DNA of 64,000 bases from the NCBI RefSeq assembly GCF_910592395.1, contig NC_088315.1, forward strand, positions 9,862,501 to 9,926,500. Direction: 5' to 3'. The notes under the pieces were generated by a model. It had not been told where the DNA came from and did no database searches. It was given only the letters and a program-made list of their open reading frames with translations. Below, piece by piece: positions 13,701 through 23,560 of the stretch. The translations under genes were made by a program, and so were the position numbers. Numbering within the stretch: the stretch's first letter is position 1; each line of letters begins with the position of its first letter. The stretch is from Lineus longissimus. Its lineage: Eukaryota > Nemertea > Pilidiophora > Heteronemertea > Lineidae.

Positions 13701-16700
13701 AGCGAGCTGAAGGAGACGGCCGAGAGTTACCTCAGGAGTCTGGGCTCTAATCGGGTCCAGAGGAGCAAGGGCATGATCGTGTTTGTGGAGAGTTTAGAGG
13801 ATCGCAACGCTGATGTCAGGTGCGCGGCGTGTATTGCTTTACGGATACTCAAGGTAATTTTGTTTGAATTCATTCATAAGGCGGCCTTTAGAACATTTTC
13901 TTAATCGCTGAGCTTAGCTGATATTAGGTGCGTGGTGTTTATTGCTTTACGAAGAGTCAAGGTAATTTTGTGTGAGTTCATTCATAAGGAGGTCTTTCCC
14001 AACATCTTCTTGATCGCTGAGCATTACATTACCCCAAGTATCTTCAGCAGGTAGTGATCCCCCAATTCGACCCAAGGGAGCCCTCCAGGCAGTGATCATG
14101 TTTGTGTAGATGGCTGATTGGGGATGCGCTGCGCTGCTATAATCAATGCATTGAATGAAAGGACTTCATGAGCACCAGCCATATTGTTGATTCGAACATA
14201 GCTCAATGAAGAACTTGATTGCGGTGGAATTGTTCTTCTGAGCTATGTACCAACCTCGTCTGCTCTGCATTGACAAACTTCATTTAATATCTTCATTCTT
14301 GTCTTTTTCTCCAGGCAAGAGAGACAATAGACCAGCTGGTGTATATCGCCGAGACAGATAATTCTCACGTTGTGAAGGCAAGAGCCAAGGAGACGCTCCA
14401 GTCATTTGGTAAGTTGACAACACCGAGATGAGTTGCATCTATTTACTACCTATTTGTGTACACGTATATTCAAACTGCTACAACTGAGCACATTCATGTA
14501 CAAATATGTATAACAATTCATTGCAACCACTGCAATTGGAGGAAGGAAGGAGGAAATTAAGAAGAAATTAAATGGATTTTCTTAAACTTCTGTATTTTTT
14601 TTGGGCCAACTGGGTTTTCATTCCAGCAGGTTGCCAACTCTTCTGGTCAGTTCTAAATCGAAACTGCTCAGTGAGGTGTCATGTTTGCGGGGTTGCAGTT
14701 TTCAGTACAGTAGAACCTCCCTATTAAGGACACCCTTGGGACTGACAAATGCTGTCTTTAATTGAGAGGTGTCCTGATCAAAGCGATCAGATCGAATAGA
14801 ATAACAAATTCTGGAACCAAATTAGTGTCCTTATTAAGAGAGTGTCCTGTTAACAGATGCTTTTGTCCATCTGCCTACATGTAGCAATAAAACTTGTGGT
14901 GTCTGTACAATAGGAGGTTCATTTACAATTACAGTAGAAAGTCCCTTAGCGGACACCTCTCTCTGAAGAACAACCTCTCTCTTAAGGACACTAGTTTTGC
15001 TACCAAATTGGTCGTTTCCATTCTATTTGACCTCTTTACTTTAATCAGGACACCTCTCTATTAAGGACACTACTTGTCAGTCCTGAGGCTGTCCTTATTA
15101 GAGAGGTTCTACTGTAACATGAACTCTACAGTTCAGTGGTTTAGTCATGATGTTCACATCCGTTGTAGTTTATTTTGAGAATCGATCGAATTTTCAGAAA
15201 GATCTGAGAAGTTTTATGAGCTGGTCTGATTCAAGCAGGTAAACATTGCGACACAACCTGATTGTGTCTTGATGGCATTTTGAAATTTAAGTTTGTTTAT
15301 TTCATTTCTATTAATTTACCATTAATTTTATTCATTAATTTTATTCATTAATTTTATCTAAACTTGCTGAAATATATGTTTCCAGTATCTATTTGAGAGG
15401 ATTGTCAAGTTAATGGTAACAATTACAGCAGCTTGTGAGAGGAAAAAATGGAATTGTTAGCTGAAGCATGGCAATCTCTTTATGGTTCCATTTGTCAATA
15501 ATGAAGTTGTCACGGCATGTCTTCTTATAGTCCAAATCACAATTATCATCCCTAAAGTCGCATCATTGGCACGACACGCTACCCAGCGCGTACATGTAGG
15601 TCGAGCATGAAAAAAACGTGAAACATAGTGAGATAAGCGCGTCACTGGTGCGTCAATGACGCGAAGCAGGATGGACGTCATTTGTGACTTGGATTGTAGC
15701 TGATTTTGATCTATGATCAAACAGAATATTGTTTACAAACATCCTATATGGATAACACCAGAGTCAAAGTCCCTCAATTCATCCACAAAGTGTTTTATAT
15801 GAAATGAACAACGGTGTATACTGTAAACCCGGGAAATCGATTAAGAGGCCACCCTCATCTCATCGCTACTTCCCAATTTTCATTAAAAATTTTCTTTTTC
15901 TTTTATTATATCTTTTCATTTTTGTCATCTCAACATTGTCATATTTACTCTTTTGTTCACTTTACATTATTTTATCAACTTGTCTCAAAAACTTAATATT
16001 TGCTCCTCTTCGGTTAGTTTTATGTTATTTTATCAATATATGTCTCAAAAACTATGAAATCATTGATTTCTCTGTTTTTCCTCTTCTCCCCTCTCCCTGT
16101 AGAGTGTTACTCTAGTGCCAGCGATCCCTACGATAGGTGGGGTATTGCGGCCCTGTACCACTGGAGTCCAGCTCAACTGGGTTTGCCCCGCTTGCCTCAT
16201 CACCTCCTGTGTGATGAGGTACCTGGCAATGATGATGATGAAACTATGGACACCTACATGTAATCTCTTTACCATAATTTTTTCTCTCCACTTTTGATAT
16301 TTTTACTTTTGTACTTTTTACCTTTGCTTCTGGATATTTGATTTGATTTGAAACCTGACGGAAATGGACATTTTTTATCAGATAATTTTTTCCCTTTGCT
16401 TCGGAAAATAAAGTTGAATCAGAATTGACATTGGATTTCGGTTGCAAAAATCCTTATCATGTCTCAAGAGGCTAAAAGGAGCAGCTAATACAAATCAACA
16501 GGAGGGGACAAAGTTTATTTGCGTGCCGGCAGAACTGTGGCCGCTGCTGCATGGTGCTGCCTGTAAGCTAGGATATTACATTATTGCCAATTGATGTAAG
16601 GGAAATGACGATTGCTAGCACAACTTGGCAGTACCATGCTGTGCTCAGTCATGATCACTCACTCACTGAATTACCATTAAGTCTTGTTTCAAGGTGTTTT

Positions 16701-17838
16701 CAACTAATCATAGGAAAAAATAGTACGCCCGATTGATGTGCAGACTGGATGTAAGTGTTGGGACATTTGTTGCATCACATCTTGGTTCGGTTGCTTACAT
16801 CAGTAATAAGGAGCAAGGCTCATACCCTAGAGACAGCCAGTGCCACCTACTGGGAAGCCGATAGGTTGATAGAAAGATTGAGATGAATTTACGGCTCCAA
16901 CTTGCTTTTGAGACTGAATTACAGTCACATAGTGATATTTTTGTCTCAAAGCAGTGTTGGTACTTGTTGCCCTGCTAATTGCCTTTGTCGGTTGATTTTC
17001 TCCTTACATGGGTAGAAGTATTTCAGCGATGGCTCTTATGGATGTTCCAGTATTTGGTGTTGATTCATTCCAGAAAGGTCGTGGTTGATCCATATTTTTG
17101 AATAGATCTCATTTTGACGCATATCATATTTTGCTTCAAGGTGATCATGGTTGGTGATGGCAGTTAAACTTAATGGGTGTGTGACATATTGAAAAAAGTA
17201 GTCTTTATTGAGTCTTGAGGCTTGTTTCCCAGCCAAACATTCATGCCTTAAAGGGGAACTATAGGTAGGAGCTACTGGGTCAAATTGGTGGTTTTGTATG
17301 GCTGATATGCACATTTAGGGGCTGGGTCACGGTTCATTTATTGTTAAGTATGTCACTGATACAAGTGTGAACAGGTTGCAGATACTGTATTGTGTATATC
17401 TTGCTTCCTGGCTGCTGCATATAGACTCCCTTCAAATGTGACTGCATCATTGCAATGTCAGAGTACAATGAGGAGTTTAATGATTCTTCTCTTTGTTATT
17501 GACACTACAGTAGAACCTCTCTATTAAGGATACCCTTCGGACTGACAAGTGCTGTCCTTAATAGAGAGTCGAAAAAAGGAAATAATCGATGAAATGAGAG
17601 TTGCAGCTATTAGTTTTCAGAGGAGAAAACAAATTTTGATATATCAGTAATTTTTTTCAGCACAAAATCCTGTGATGAGATGATAGGATTTACAAAACAA
17701 AGTTATTCATTAATATTGTATTGCTCTTTAGTAATTTTTTATGTTTGCTTTCTTGCAGGTGATGAAGGCACGAAGGCGTTACAGACGGCCGAGCTGTCAT
17801 CTCACGGCTTCCAGGGATTGAGTATGAACAGACTCTAG
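1747..17838 (+). CDS. RIPOR: RIPOR/FAM65 family protein (Rho-interacting cell polarization regulator), 5'-partial
   Basis: Vertebrate RIPOR proteins bind active RhoA/RhoC and control polarity, migration and Golgi position. Thirteen exons join in frame: 1747-2005, 2940-3109, 3676-3824, 4415-4556, 5255-5710, 6074-6237, 6604-6962, 7512-7670, 8358-8396, 13074-13229, 13573-13853, 14315-14408, 17759-17838. They give 835 residues and a TAG stop. Residues 1-86 are the N-terminal coiled coil (RFKQKLEQQLAKVEELENDY, then SPGNQRESL and CAIEAQLENMLGTF). Residues 87-195 are the conserved PL48-type region (GFARLCPGDVFEVTIKHGRQ, CKGLGKSSILGQKCCETKEL, IIAWDPLEGCDES). Residues 196-560 are Ser-rich and disordered, with a helix at about 355-385 (SLEEALQSLITVLEDYQGQY). 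Residues 633-835 are HEAT/ARM-like helices ending ETLQSFGDEGTKALQ..GFQGLSMNRL. About 100-130 N-terminal residues of the family are missing, so the first exons lie left of the window. Family assignment is strong; which vertebrate paralogue it matches is not resolvable. Confidence 0.93.
2040..2236 (-). mobile_element. tRNA-derived SINE
   Basis: The minus strand begins near 2236 with an A-box-like tRNA head (gatggcctagtggttaaggc), then an anticodon-arm-like hairpin and a degenerate B box (aggtcgaaggtccgatgc). A non-tRNA body runs to about 2040. It lies in a RIPOR intron, antisense to the gene. The degenerate B box argues against a functional tRNA gene. Confidence 0.65.
4685..4775. mobile_element. 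Short palindromic element of the 'tctctattaaggacac' family, copy 3
   Basis: This compact copy of about 90 bp has terminal inverted repeats acagtagaacctct / agaggttccactgta. A second internal inverted pair (ctattaaggacaccc / tccttaatagagaggtgtcc) makes almost the whole unit a hairpin. Confidence 0.8.
8358..8396 (+). CDS. RIPOR: 39-nt microexon of the RIPOR gene (candidate cassette exon)
   Basis: The sequence aacacag precedes the segment and gtaaca follows it. It enters and leaves in phase 1, so the 13 codons (reading D-L-I-D-P-S-P-G-Y-P-P-L-I) can be included or skipped without changing the frame between the exons at 7512 and 13074. The Pro-rich peptide sits just before the C-terminal helical-repeat part. 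The splice sites are moderate, so a chance match is possible; it is included in the gene model on phase grounds. Confidence 0.5.
9241..9435. mobile_element. Element of the 'tctctattaaggacac' family, copy 4
   Basis: Left end gcagtggaacctcccttagc, right end gtgtccttaatagagaggtt followed by ctac. The core shares ccaattttggtccaaaattg and 'tttgacctctcta..aatcagg' with copy 6 at 14933. Confidence 0.75.
10316..10342. repeat. (CATT)n microsatellite
   Basis: Nearly seven perfect cattcatt... units within a RIPOR intron. Confidence 0.95.
11829..11930. mobile_element. MITE fragment related to the element at 15527
   Basis: The right part reads ctgacgcgaagcag, ggatgtcaattgtgatttgg, actgta. This is the same end as in the 15527-15700 element (gacgcgaagcaggatggacg .. 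tgtgacttggattgta). The left inverted end is only partly kept (tatcacaattgacc). Confidence 0.55.
12435..12640. repeat. Three-copy tandem repeat (about 75 bp) in a RIPOR intron
   Basis: Copies start tttctaagagttgtctggg, tttttaagagttgtcgggga and tttctaagagttgtctggga. Each continues with (a/c)ctatcattc and, in two copies, aattctctt. Divergence is moderate. Confidence 0.8.
13285..13530 (+). mobile_element. SINE-like dispersed repeat
   Basis: It begins with an A-box-like head (cagtggcatagtgataaggg). Its body (tattca.tagaatatc, then cattccc.c.agct.ggcctagg and ttgacc.gtcag) matches the repeat at 42740-43130 in the same order. It lies in the RIPOR intron between the exons at 13074 and 13573. Confidence 0.5.
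13809..14022 (+). repeat. 108-bp tandem duplication spanning a RIPOR exon end and its 5' splice site
   Basis: Copy 1 (13809-13913) holds the last 45 bases of the coding exon, the donor aag/gtaatt at 13853/13854 and the first 60 bases of the intron. Copy 2 (13917-14022) repeats all of this at about 85% identity, including a second aag/gtaatt at about 13960/13961. Reading through the first donor meets a stop before copy 2, so copy 2 is not a usable extension and is best seen as a decoy. Confidence 0.85.
14705..14880. mobile_element. Element of the 'tctctattaaggacac' family, copy 5
   Basis: It begins acagtagaacctccctatta and carries the family's cccttgggactgacaaatgc and gagaggtgtcctgat blocks. 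The right end is degraded (gtgtcctgttaacagatgc). Confidence 0.75.
14933..15117. mobile_element. Element of the 'tctctattaaggacac' family, copy 6
   Basis: The ends are acagtagaaagtcccttagc and tccttattagagaggttcta+ctgtaa, which are inverted repeats. Only about 50 bp separate it from copy 5, so the two neighbours could pair in the intron transcript. Confidence 0.8.
15310..15358. repeat. AT-rich tandem repeat of cattaattttatt
   Basis: Three to four imperfect 13-14 bp units (attaatttaccattaatttt, attcattaattttattcatt) in a RIPOR intron. Confidence 0.8.
15527..15700. mobile_element. MITE with about 25-bp terminal inverted repeats
   Basis: The left end tatagtccaaatcacaatta pairs imperfectly with the right end ttgtgacttggattgta. 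The interior is GC-richer than the surroundings (acgcgctacc.., gcgcgtcactggtgcg). A fragment of the same family is at 11829. Confidence 0.6.
16103..16263 (+). CDS. RIPOR: Candidate alternative terminal exon of the RIPOR gene
   Basis: A very strong acceptor (a long C/T tract ending ccctgtag at 16102) precedes an open frame. In the phase left by the exon ending at 14408 it reads ECYSSASDPYDRWGIAALYH, then WSPAQLGLPRLPHHLLC and DEVPGNDDDETMDTYM, to a TAA at 16261-16263. AATAAA follows at 16407-16412. Use of this exon would replace the last 26 residues (exon at 17759) with a 54-residue tail. An internal donor at 16219 (gtacct) would shift the final exon out of frame, so terminal use fits better than cassette use. 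A perfect 9-bp stem-loop (cctcatcac / gtgatgagg) spans about 16196-16219. No homologue of the tail is recognised. Confidence 0.5.
17508..17570. mobile_element. Truncated element of the 'tctctattaaggacac' family, copy 7
   Basis: acagtagaacctctctatta is followed by the complementary gtccttaatagagag. The element then stops, so the outer right terminal repeat is missing. Confidence 0.75.
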
Positions 17839-18706
17839 TGAGAGGCGTGGTGACGATAACGTGATGTGTTCAGAAAGTTGTGTCAGGGAAAGTCATTTTG
17901 GACGTAGCCATGAGTATTGTGATGTATATAAGAGGGAAAAGTTATGACATTTTACGGAAAGAATGACTGAAACCGTCATTTGGAAGACAATTTCAGAATT
18001 TTCAGGATATTTGTGACGAGATAGTTCAATCATTTATGATGGTCTTGAGATAACATGTGTTGTGTCAGGGATTGAGGGAAAGTGACAATGTTTTATGAAA
18101 AGAATGACAGTCGGAGACCATCAGTTGGTTGGGAGACAACTTAAGAATTTTCAGGATATTTGTGATGGGATATTTTATTGGAGATGTTTTTGAGATAACG
18201 AGTGCTCTGTCAGGGGTACTATGAGTTGAATTGAGCAAAAGTGGCAACATTTTATGAAAAGAATGACTGAAACCATCAGTTGGAAGATGATTTCAGAAGT
18301 CTTAAGATATTTGTGACAAGAAAGTTGATTGGAGATGGTGTTGAGATAAAAAGTGCTGTGACAGGGGGAATACGGGGTGAATCTGATCGCAATTGTTGTC
18401 GCTATCATTAACAATCAATGTGATTTCATGATAACGCCTGAAGTGAAGAGTTCTTGGGTAGGTGAGATGCGTTTATGTGGTATGCAGGTTGCTGTATAGT
18501 GGTTTCTGGTTGTCCTCGGATGCTGTGTGACTAGATAGAGGAAATCTTTAATGTGTCAGTTGCGTGATAGATGGCACGGAGTTGATCTCAGGCTACATAT
18601 CAGTGAACTTAGAATAGATTGGTTTGGAAGGGACGGGATGGGTTCTTAATTTAGATTTTCTGAGAGTTTGGAACGGGGAGAGTCGATGTTTTGTGCATGG
18701 AATAAA
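17839..18706 (+). other. RIPOR: 3' UTR of the RIPOR gene with candidate polyadenylation signal
   Basis: The sequence after the TAG stop is non-coding and keeps the + strand direction. The first clear AATAAA is at 18701-18706; others at 19383 and 19433 could extend the UTR. Much of it is a three-copy tandem repeat, listed separately. Confidence 0.5.
17930..18400 (+). repeat. Three-copy tandem repeat (about 140-160 bp) in the RIPOR 3' UTR
   Basis: Three diverged copies share the order: tttta(t/c)g(a)aaagaatgac, cagttgg, gaagacaa/gatgattt, aggatatttgtga, gagata, gtgtcaggg. The aaagaatgac landmarks fall near 17958, 18098 and 18257, giving spacings of about 141 and 159 bp. Confidence 0.75.
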
Positions 18707-20970
18707 AATGATTGAAAGTTGTTATGTTGAGGACTATTGGTGATATTACACCATATTCGGACTATGCTAAATGTCTATAAACTAATGTTAATATCTAACT
18801 GATGTTGATACAGTGCAACTTTGCTTATTATTGGTAAGTGTGCTGCAGCATTTGGATGCTTAATTAAATGGTTTGGTTGGTCATGTTAAAAAACTTGAAG
18901 AAGCTATGTGTCGGGATTATATACATGTTAAACATAGGCTGGTGCTGATTCATGAAGTTACAGCTCTTCAGTTGACTCTGTGTGTCCACTTTGTAATTAT
19001 TAAACACTGTCTACTTGACAAACCATGTACAAGCAGATCCAGAGCCATGCAGCAGAGTTCTCCACAGGGTTTTCTCAAGGTAGGGTGCTACCCTTGATAT
19101 TCAAGAGGTTTTGCCAGTGTGCACCACAAAGTTGGGTGGCCAGCAATTGAAGGAAGGGCGTCCCTATAGAAACCCTTTACAAATTTCTAGAGCTAGGTGG
19201 GGTGTTTGGTAAGCTGCCAAGGTAGGGTGGGCCGCCCTGAGAAATGGCCTTGTGGAGAACATTGATGCAGAGAATGTGTTTTCCTTTCTTGTGGGGGTAG
19301 TTGAGAGAGTTCAGATCTGATGGCAATGTTCATGTTGGGGAATTCATATGGTAAAACTGTCTGTCACGTCCAATTGTGTAAGTAATAAACGTGTAATTTT
19401 ATAATTTTGATGGAAAATTTACCAATTTACTGCAATAAACCGTACTGCAATATCAGAACGTTGTTTTGACAAACATTTTACACAGCGAGGTTTCAGGGTT
19501 TCTAGTAAATTGATTTTAAAAAGTAAAGGAAAAATTCTTCAAGAATGGCTGTGGGTCTGTTTACAACTGCTGCATGTAAATACTCGATCTGTATTTCCAC
19601 AGTTAGGCCTACTCCGAAGTGAGTCAGGCCCTGTATGTGTCCCTGACAGGGCATTTCTGCCAACTTAAAACTTCAATAGCTACATGTAGTGTTGAATGTC
19701 CGAGCTGTTAGATGTAGCTATAGATGTCTTCATATTAACACTACTCTGTCCAAGATCATGGCTGCAGCTAGATAGGGGAGCACGTTCTCCCTCCTCCTAA
19801 GGATCACCAAAAAACACGCTTTTCATGTAAATTCAGGCCCATTTCTGACTGATGGAAGGGAGGTGTTTGGTTCACATGCCACAAATCTAGCTATGGGCCT
19901 GATTATTCTCAGTTATGCACTTAAATAAATATCTTATGTGTAGTCTTCGATCATGCTATATATCCTGGGCATCTTCATAGTTTGTCAAGTTTTTAATCAC
20001 ACTCCATATTCATGTATCTAGACGCTCTTTGCATAGTCACTGTCAGTATTTTGCATAGCCTCGATCTGTAAAGCATTTTTAAAATTATTGATAAAGTACT
20101 CTGTTGTTGTGGGTATATGGTGATTGGTCTATGGCAAGCAGCAAATTGCAGTCTACTTCTTCATTTGAAAATGTTTTATACAACAAAAACACAGCCATAA
20201 ATTGAACCTGTCGCTGCGTGAAATTATTTAATGGACATTTTCAAGTCATCAAGTTATGATACCGAAATTGTGTTTAGAACTAGCTTGTTGGCATTTGTGT
20301 TTAAGCAAAATCGTAGCCACTGACTTTCAGCTTTAAAAAAAACAACAACAACCATTACCTGGCCAACTATTATCTTTTTGTTCAGTTCACTCAATTATTA
20401 AATTGACTCCATTATCGATGCTGGCAGCATTTTAATCAACAAATTGAAAAGACCTACTTCCATGTCTCTGACCTTACATTCACTACAAGGGAGAATGTGT
20501 ATTACTGTATACTCCAGTCAATCCAAAAATAAATGGAACAAATTAACATTGTAGCCAGGAGCACAGCATAGTCTGTTGTGAATTTTAGGTGTACGTGTAT
20601 CCCAGTCTGCATGAAGCCAAGTACTAATTAAAAAAATTAGTCTTTATTAATTTTTGATTAAACTAAAGGTATAATTCACAGGTCCAGTTAGGAGTTGGCT
20701 ATTGTAAACTATCAAAGCTAGTGTCAGCTTTTTGGATCAACTTAAGGTTAGCTAGAGTATAGATCCATAAAGACCAGTACATATTGTGGTGCTGTGTCTT
20801 CACTAGACATTAATGAGGAACATTTATGTATCTCGTTTATTTGGACTTGAGTATCGGTGAAAATTTACTCTGCTCCCTTTAATTTGTCCCTGTTTTAAGG
20901 GTAGAACAATCCAATAATCAAGACAATGAGTTAGAGAAGAGGGTCATTTGAATGCTCTTGCATTTTTATC

Positions 20971-21204
20971 AAAGGAGGACTATAGGCAGGAGCTGTGTGG
21001 GGCCGGATTCGAAGATATCTGGTGACTTAATATGCAGTTGGGGGACTGGGTTGCATTTTATTCAGTGATAAATATATTCCATGTACAAGCACGAAAAGTT
21101 ATGATGTACCCGTACTGTGAGATCAAGGAGACCCCTACTACTGGCAAATTTATTCAACTTAATCTGACCTAAATGTACCTGCCTCCTTCCTGTAGTCTCC
21201 CTTT
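20971..21204. mobile_element. MITE with inverted ends aaaggaggactataggcagg / cctccttcctgtagtctccc
   Basis: The two ends pair over about 22 bp with few mismatches. A solo end of the same family (ttaaaggggaactataggta, 17248 onward) lies in the last RIPOR intron. Confidence 0.7.
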
Positions 21205-22950
21205 AAAGTGTTGGTCGTATTATATTATCATATTAGTATTATGATATTATCCAAACCAAACATTAGTCATGTGTTAGTCAAGTGTTCTTAATAGAATGGC
21301 GTGCAATTAATCTTTTATGTTACTTCTGAGGTCAATGCCTCAATATGTAAAGTCTATTGGCAAAATGGACATGCACACATGATTCCTGAAACTTTCTCTT
21401 CATCAGGGATGCTAAGTTCTCAGAGCAGTTACATTGCTTTGGCATAAATTATACGTTGGGCGATTATTTGGTGCTATAAATAGTGTGAATAGTTTTCTCC
21501 TTGCACAAAATCGCATGTCCCTGAAGCCTCACCAAGCTTATCTTTGTAAATATTTTTCAACTCTTCTCTGAAACCAAGGCTGACAAGTTGATTGATAGGA
21601 TGGAGTAATCGTTGCAATCACTGGCATCAAAAATCAATTTTTGCTTGTAACAAAAGTAGAACATCATAGGCTACTGAAGCCCTTCTTGTGAGGCTTACAC
21701 TGACTGCAAACTCCTTCATTTTTGTGAACCTAATATTTTTGCAAATTTCTCGTACGTAGCAAAAATTACTGATCGATCCAAACTACATATTTGCTAAAAT
21801 TTACGGTGGCAAGAGTATGGAAAGGTAATCCTGAATCAATCCATTGGAATGGCTGTTAAATTATTCACTGTTATTCCTGAAATTGTCCTTTCTCGAATAA
21901 GCGGTCGGTCAAATGGGAACACCTTTTCCTCCTTGGTGATGTAAATATCAATGTCAAAATATCGTCAGTTGATTTTGACGCAGAAGTAGCTCGAAAGCTA
22001 GAATTTTCTGACGTATTGTATAAAGCCTCATGACAATATTTCTAATGAAGATATTTAGTGCTAGAATTTGTTTCGTGTAATTTTTGTGAAATTGGATAAT
22101 TTTGTTACCATGATTATGTACAGTTGTTTGTATTTTTGTCCAAGGAATCCTTGGCAAGCATTTGATATATATATCTTCAGTTCTTTTGCACAGATTCATT
22201 TGCATATGTATGCTTGACCAGAATATTTGCGCCAAATGCGTGTTTGCTTCCTTTTAGCGCCCTCTGACTGATTTTAAAAGAACCTGCGAAAGCGTGTAGG
22301 ATTAAAATAAAACTGTACTGAAAATTGACAACATCAAGTGCATCGCAGACAACAAATTTTTATCTCAGTGACGTGCGATAATTATTGCTGCGATGAGCAA
22401 TTCAAAAGTATCATTTGTGTGTGATGTGGGTAAAGACATTTGTCACAGTGTTCTTCGAAATAAAACAGGCTTGATGTTTTTATCAGCCAGTGATGACTAA
22501 TTTTAGCTGCAGGCTCCTGGAAGCCTGGCAGACAAGTGATTTTTGTCACATGTGATGAAAAGTTCTTTTTTTGGTGCTCTTTAGTACCAGTACCAATTTT
22601 AAAGAGTTTCAATGAAGTTGATGATTTGTTACTTGGATTAAAAACAAGCTTGAGCTGTTTGATTAACTTATTGATAGTTGCTCTGCATTTTATGATAGTC
22701 ATTTCAAGTCGGCTACGATACAAGTCTGGGCAAATTTGCTCCATTTTTTAATCAGTCTTAGTGCACATAGGGTCAATTTTCATCTGCCATTGATGTAAGA
22801 TATTATGCTAATTATTTGTCAGCATCAGATCATAAGTTATGTGTACTAGTGTACAAAGCAATTTTAATTGGTTATTGTCAAATAAATGCCAAATATCAAT
22901 ATTGGAAATGTTGAGTTTCTCTTATTATTTCATTTTTTTCCTTATTTGGT

Positions 22951-23062
22951 AATGTGCTGACAATGTGCTGACAATGTGCTGACAGTGTGTTGGCAATGTG
23001 CTGACAGTGTGTTGGCAATGTGCTGGCAATGTGCTGGCAGTGTGCTGACAATGTGCTGACAA
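22951..23062. repeat. 11-bp tandem array (caatgtgctga type)
   Basis: About ten units of 11 bp vary between caatgtgctga, cagtgtgttgg and caatgtgctgg, in an interspersed pattern that suggests a higher-order 22-bp unit. It lies close to the 3' end of the large - strand gene. Confidence 0.9.
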
Positions 23063-23228
23063 CCAATACCAGTGATGAACAGTGGAGCTTACTTTTATCG
23101 AAGGGTTTAAAACTATTCAAAATTATCGCCATCTACACTATTAGGATGAAACTTATTATCCCCAAGTGCGTTTGGCCTGCTTTGAGATGGTGCGACCGCG
23201 TGCTGGTAAATTTGTATTTTAGATGGGC

Positions 23229-23301
23229 ATGACGTGCTGTGCACGTCACCCGCATGATATGGGCCATGTACATGACGTGCTATGCACGTCACCTGCAGCG
23301 A
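23229..23301. repeat. Two copies of a palindrome built on gacgtgc..gcacgtc
   Basis: catgacgtgctgtgcacgtc and catgacgtgctatgcacgtc lie about 45 bp apart, each a near-perfect inverted repeat. The gacgtcac-like ends resemble CRE/E-box-type sites, but a function is only conjecture. Confidence 0.7.
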
Positions 23302-23339
23302 ATGGATTGATGAATACTTGGCACTGGGTTTACAAACTT

Positions 23340-23560
23340 CAGTATAAGGAGCCGCATAGCCTATTGGTTAACACTATGGGCTACCACGTAATAAGGCTTG
23401 GGTTCGATCACAGGGAGAACAGAGCTTGGGATGAAAATAATGAATTGAGGAAGCATCATATCATGATAACAAAAACTTTATTGTTGAATGAATAACATGA
23501 GAAAAATAACAAACAGTATCACATGAATGCTTTTAACAAGAAAATATCACAACACCTGGG
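23340..23560 (+). mobile_element. tRNA-derived SINE
   Basis: The head shows an A-box-like gcatagcctattggttaaca and a B box (tgggttcgatcac) at tRNA spacing, followed by an unrelated AT-rich tail. I cannot fold it into a complete cloverleaf, so it is called a SINE rather than a tRNA gene. Confidence 0.6.
23477..23482 (-). promoter_or_regulatory. Candidate polyadenylation signal of the large - strand gene
   Basis: AATAAA on the minus strand, about 940 bp past the stop at 24424. Another minus-strand AATAAA lies near 23595-23600, and the true site is undetermined. Confidence 0.35.

Larger units (their letters stand above)
18707..23476. other. Convergent intergenic region
   Basis: This lies between the 3' end of the RIPOR gene (+) and the 3' end of the large - strand gene. 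It contains one MITE, an 11-bp array, a palindromic pair and a SINE, listed separately. No coding sequence with supportable splice sites or similarity was seen. Confidence 0.6.
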
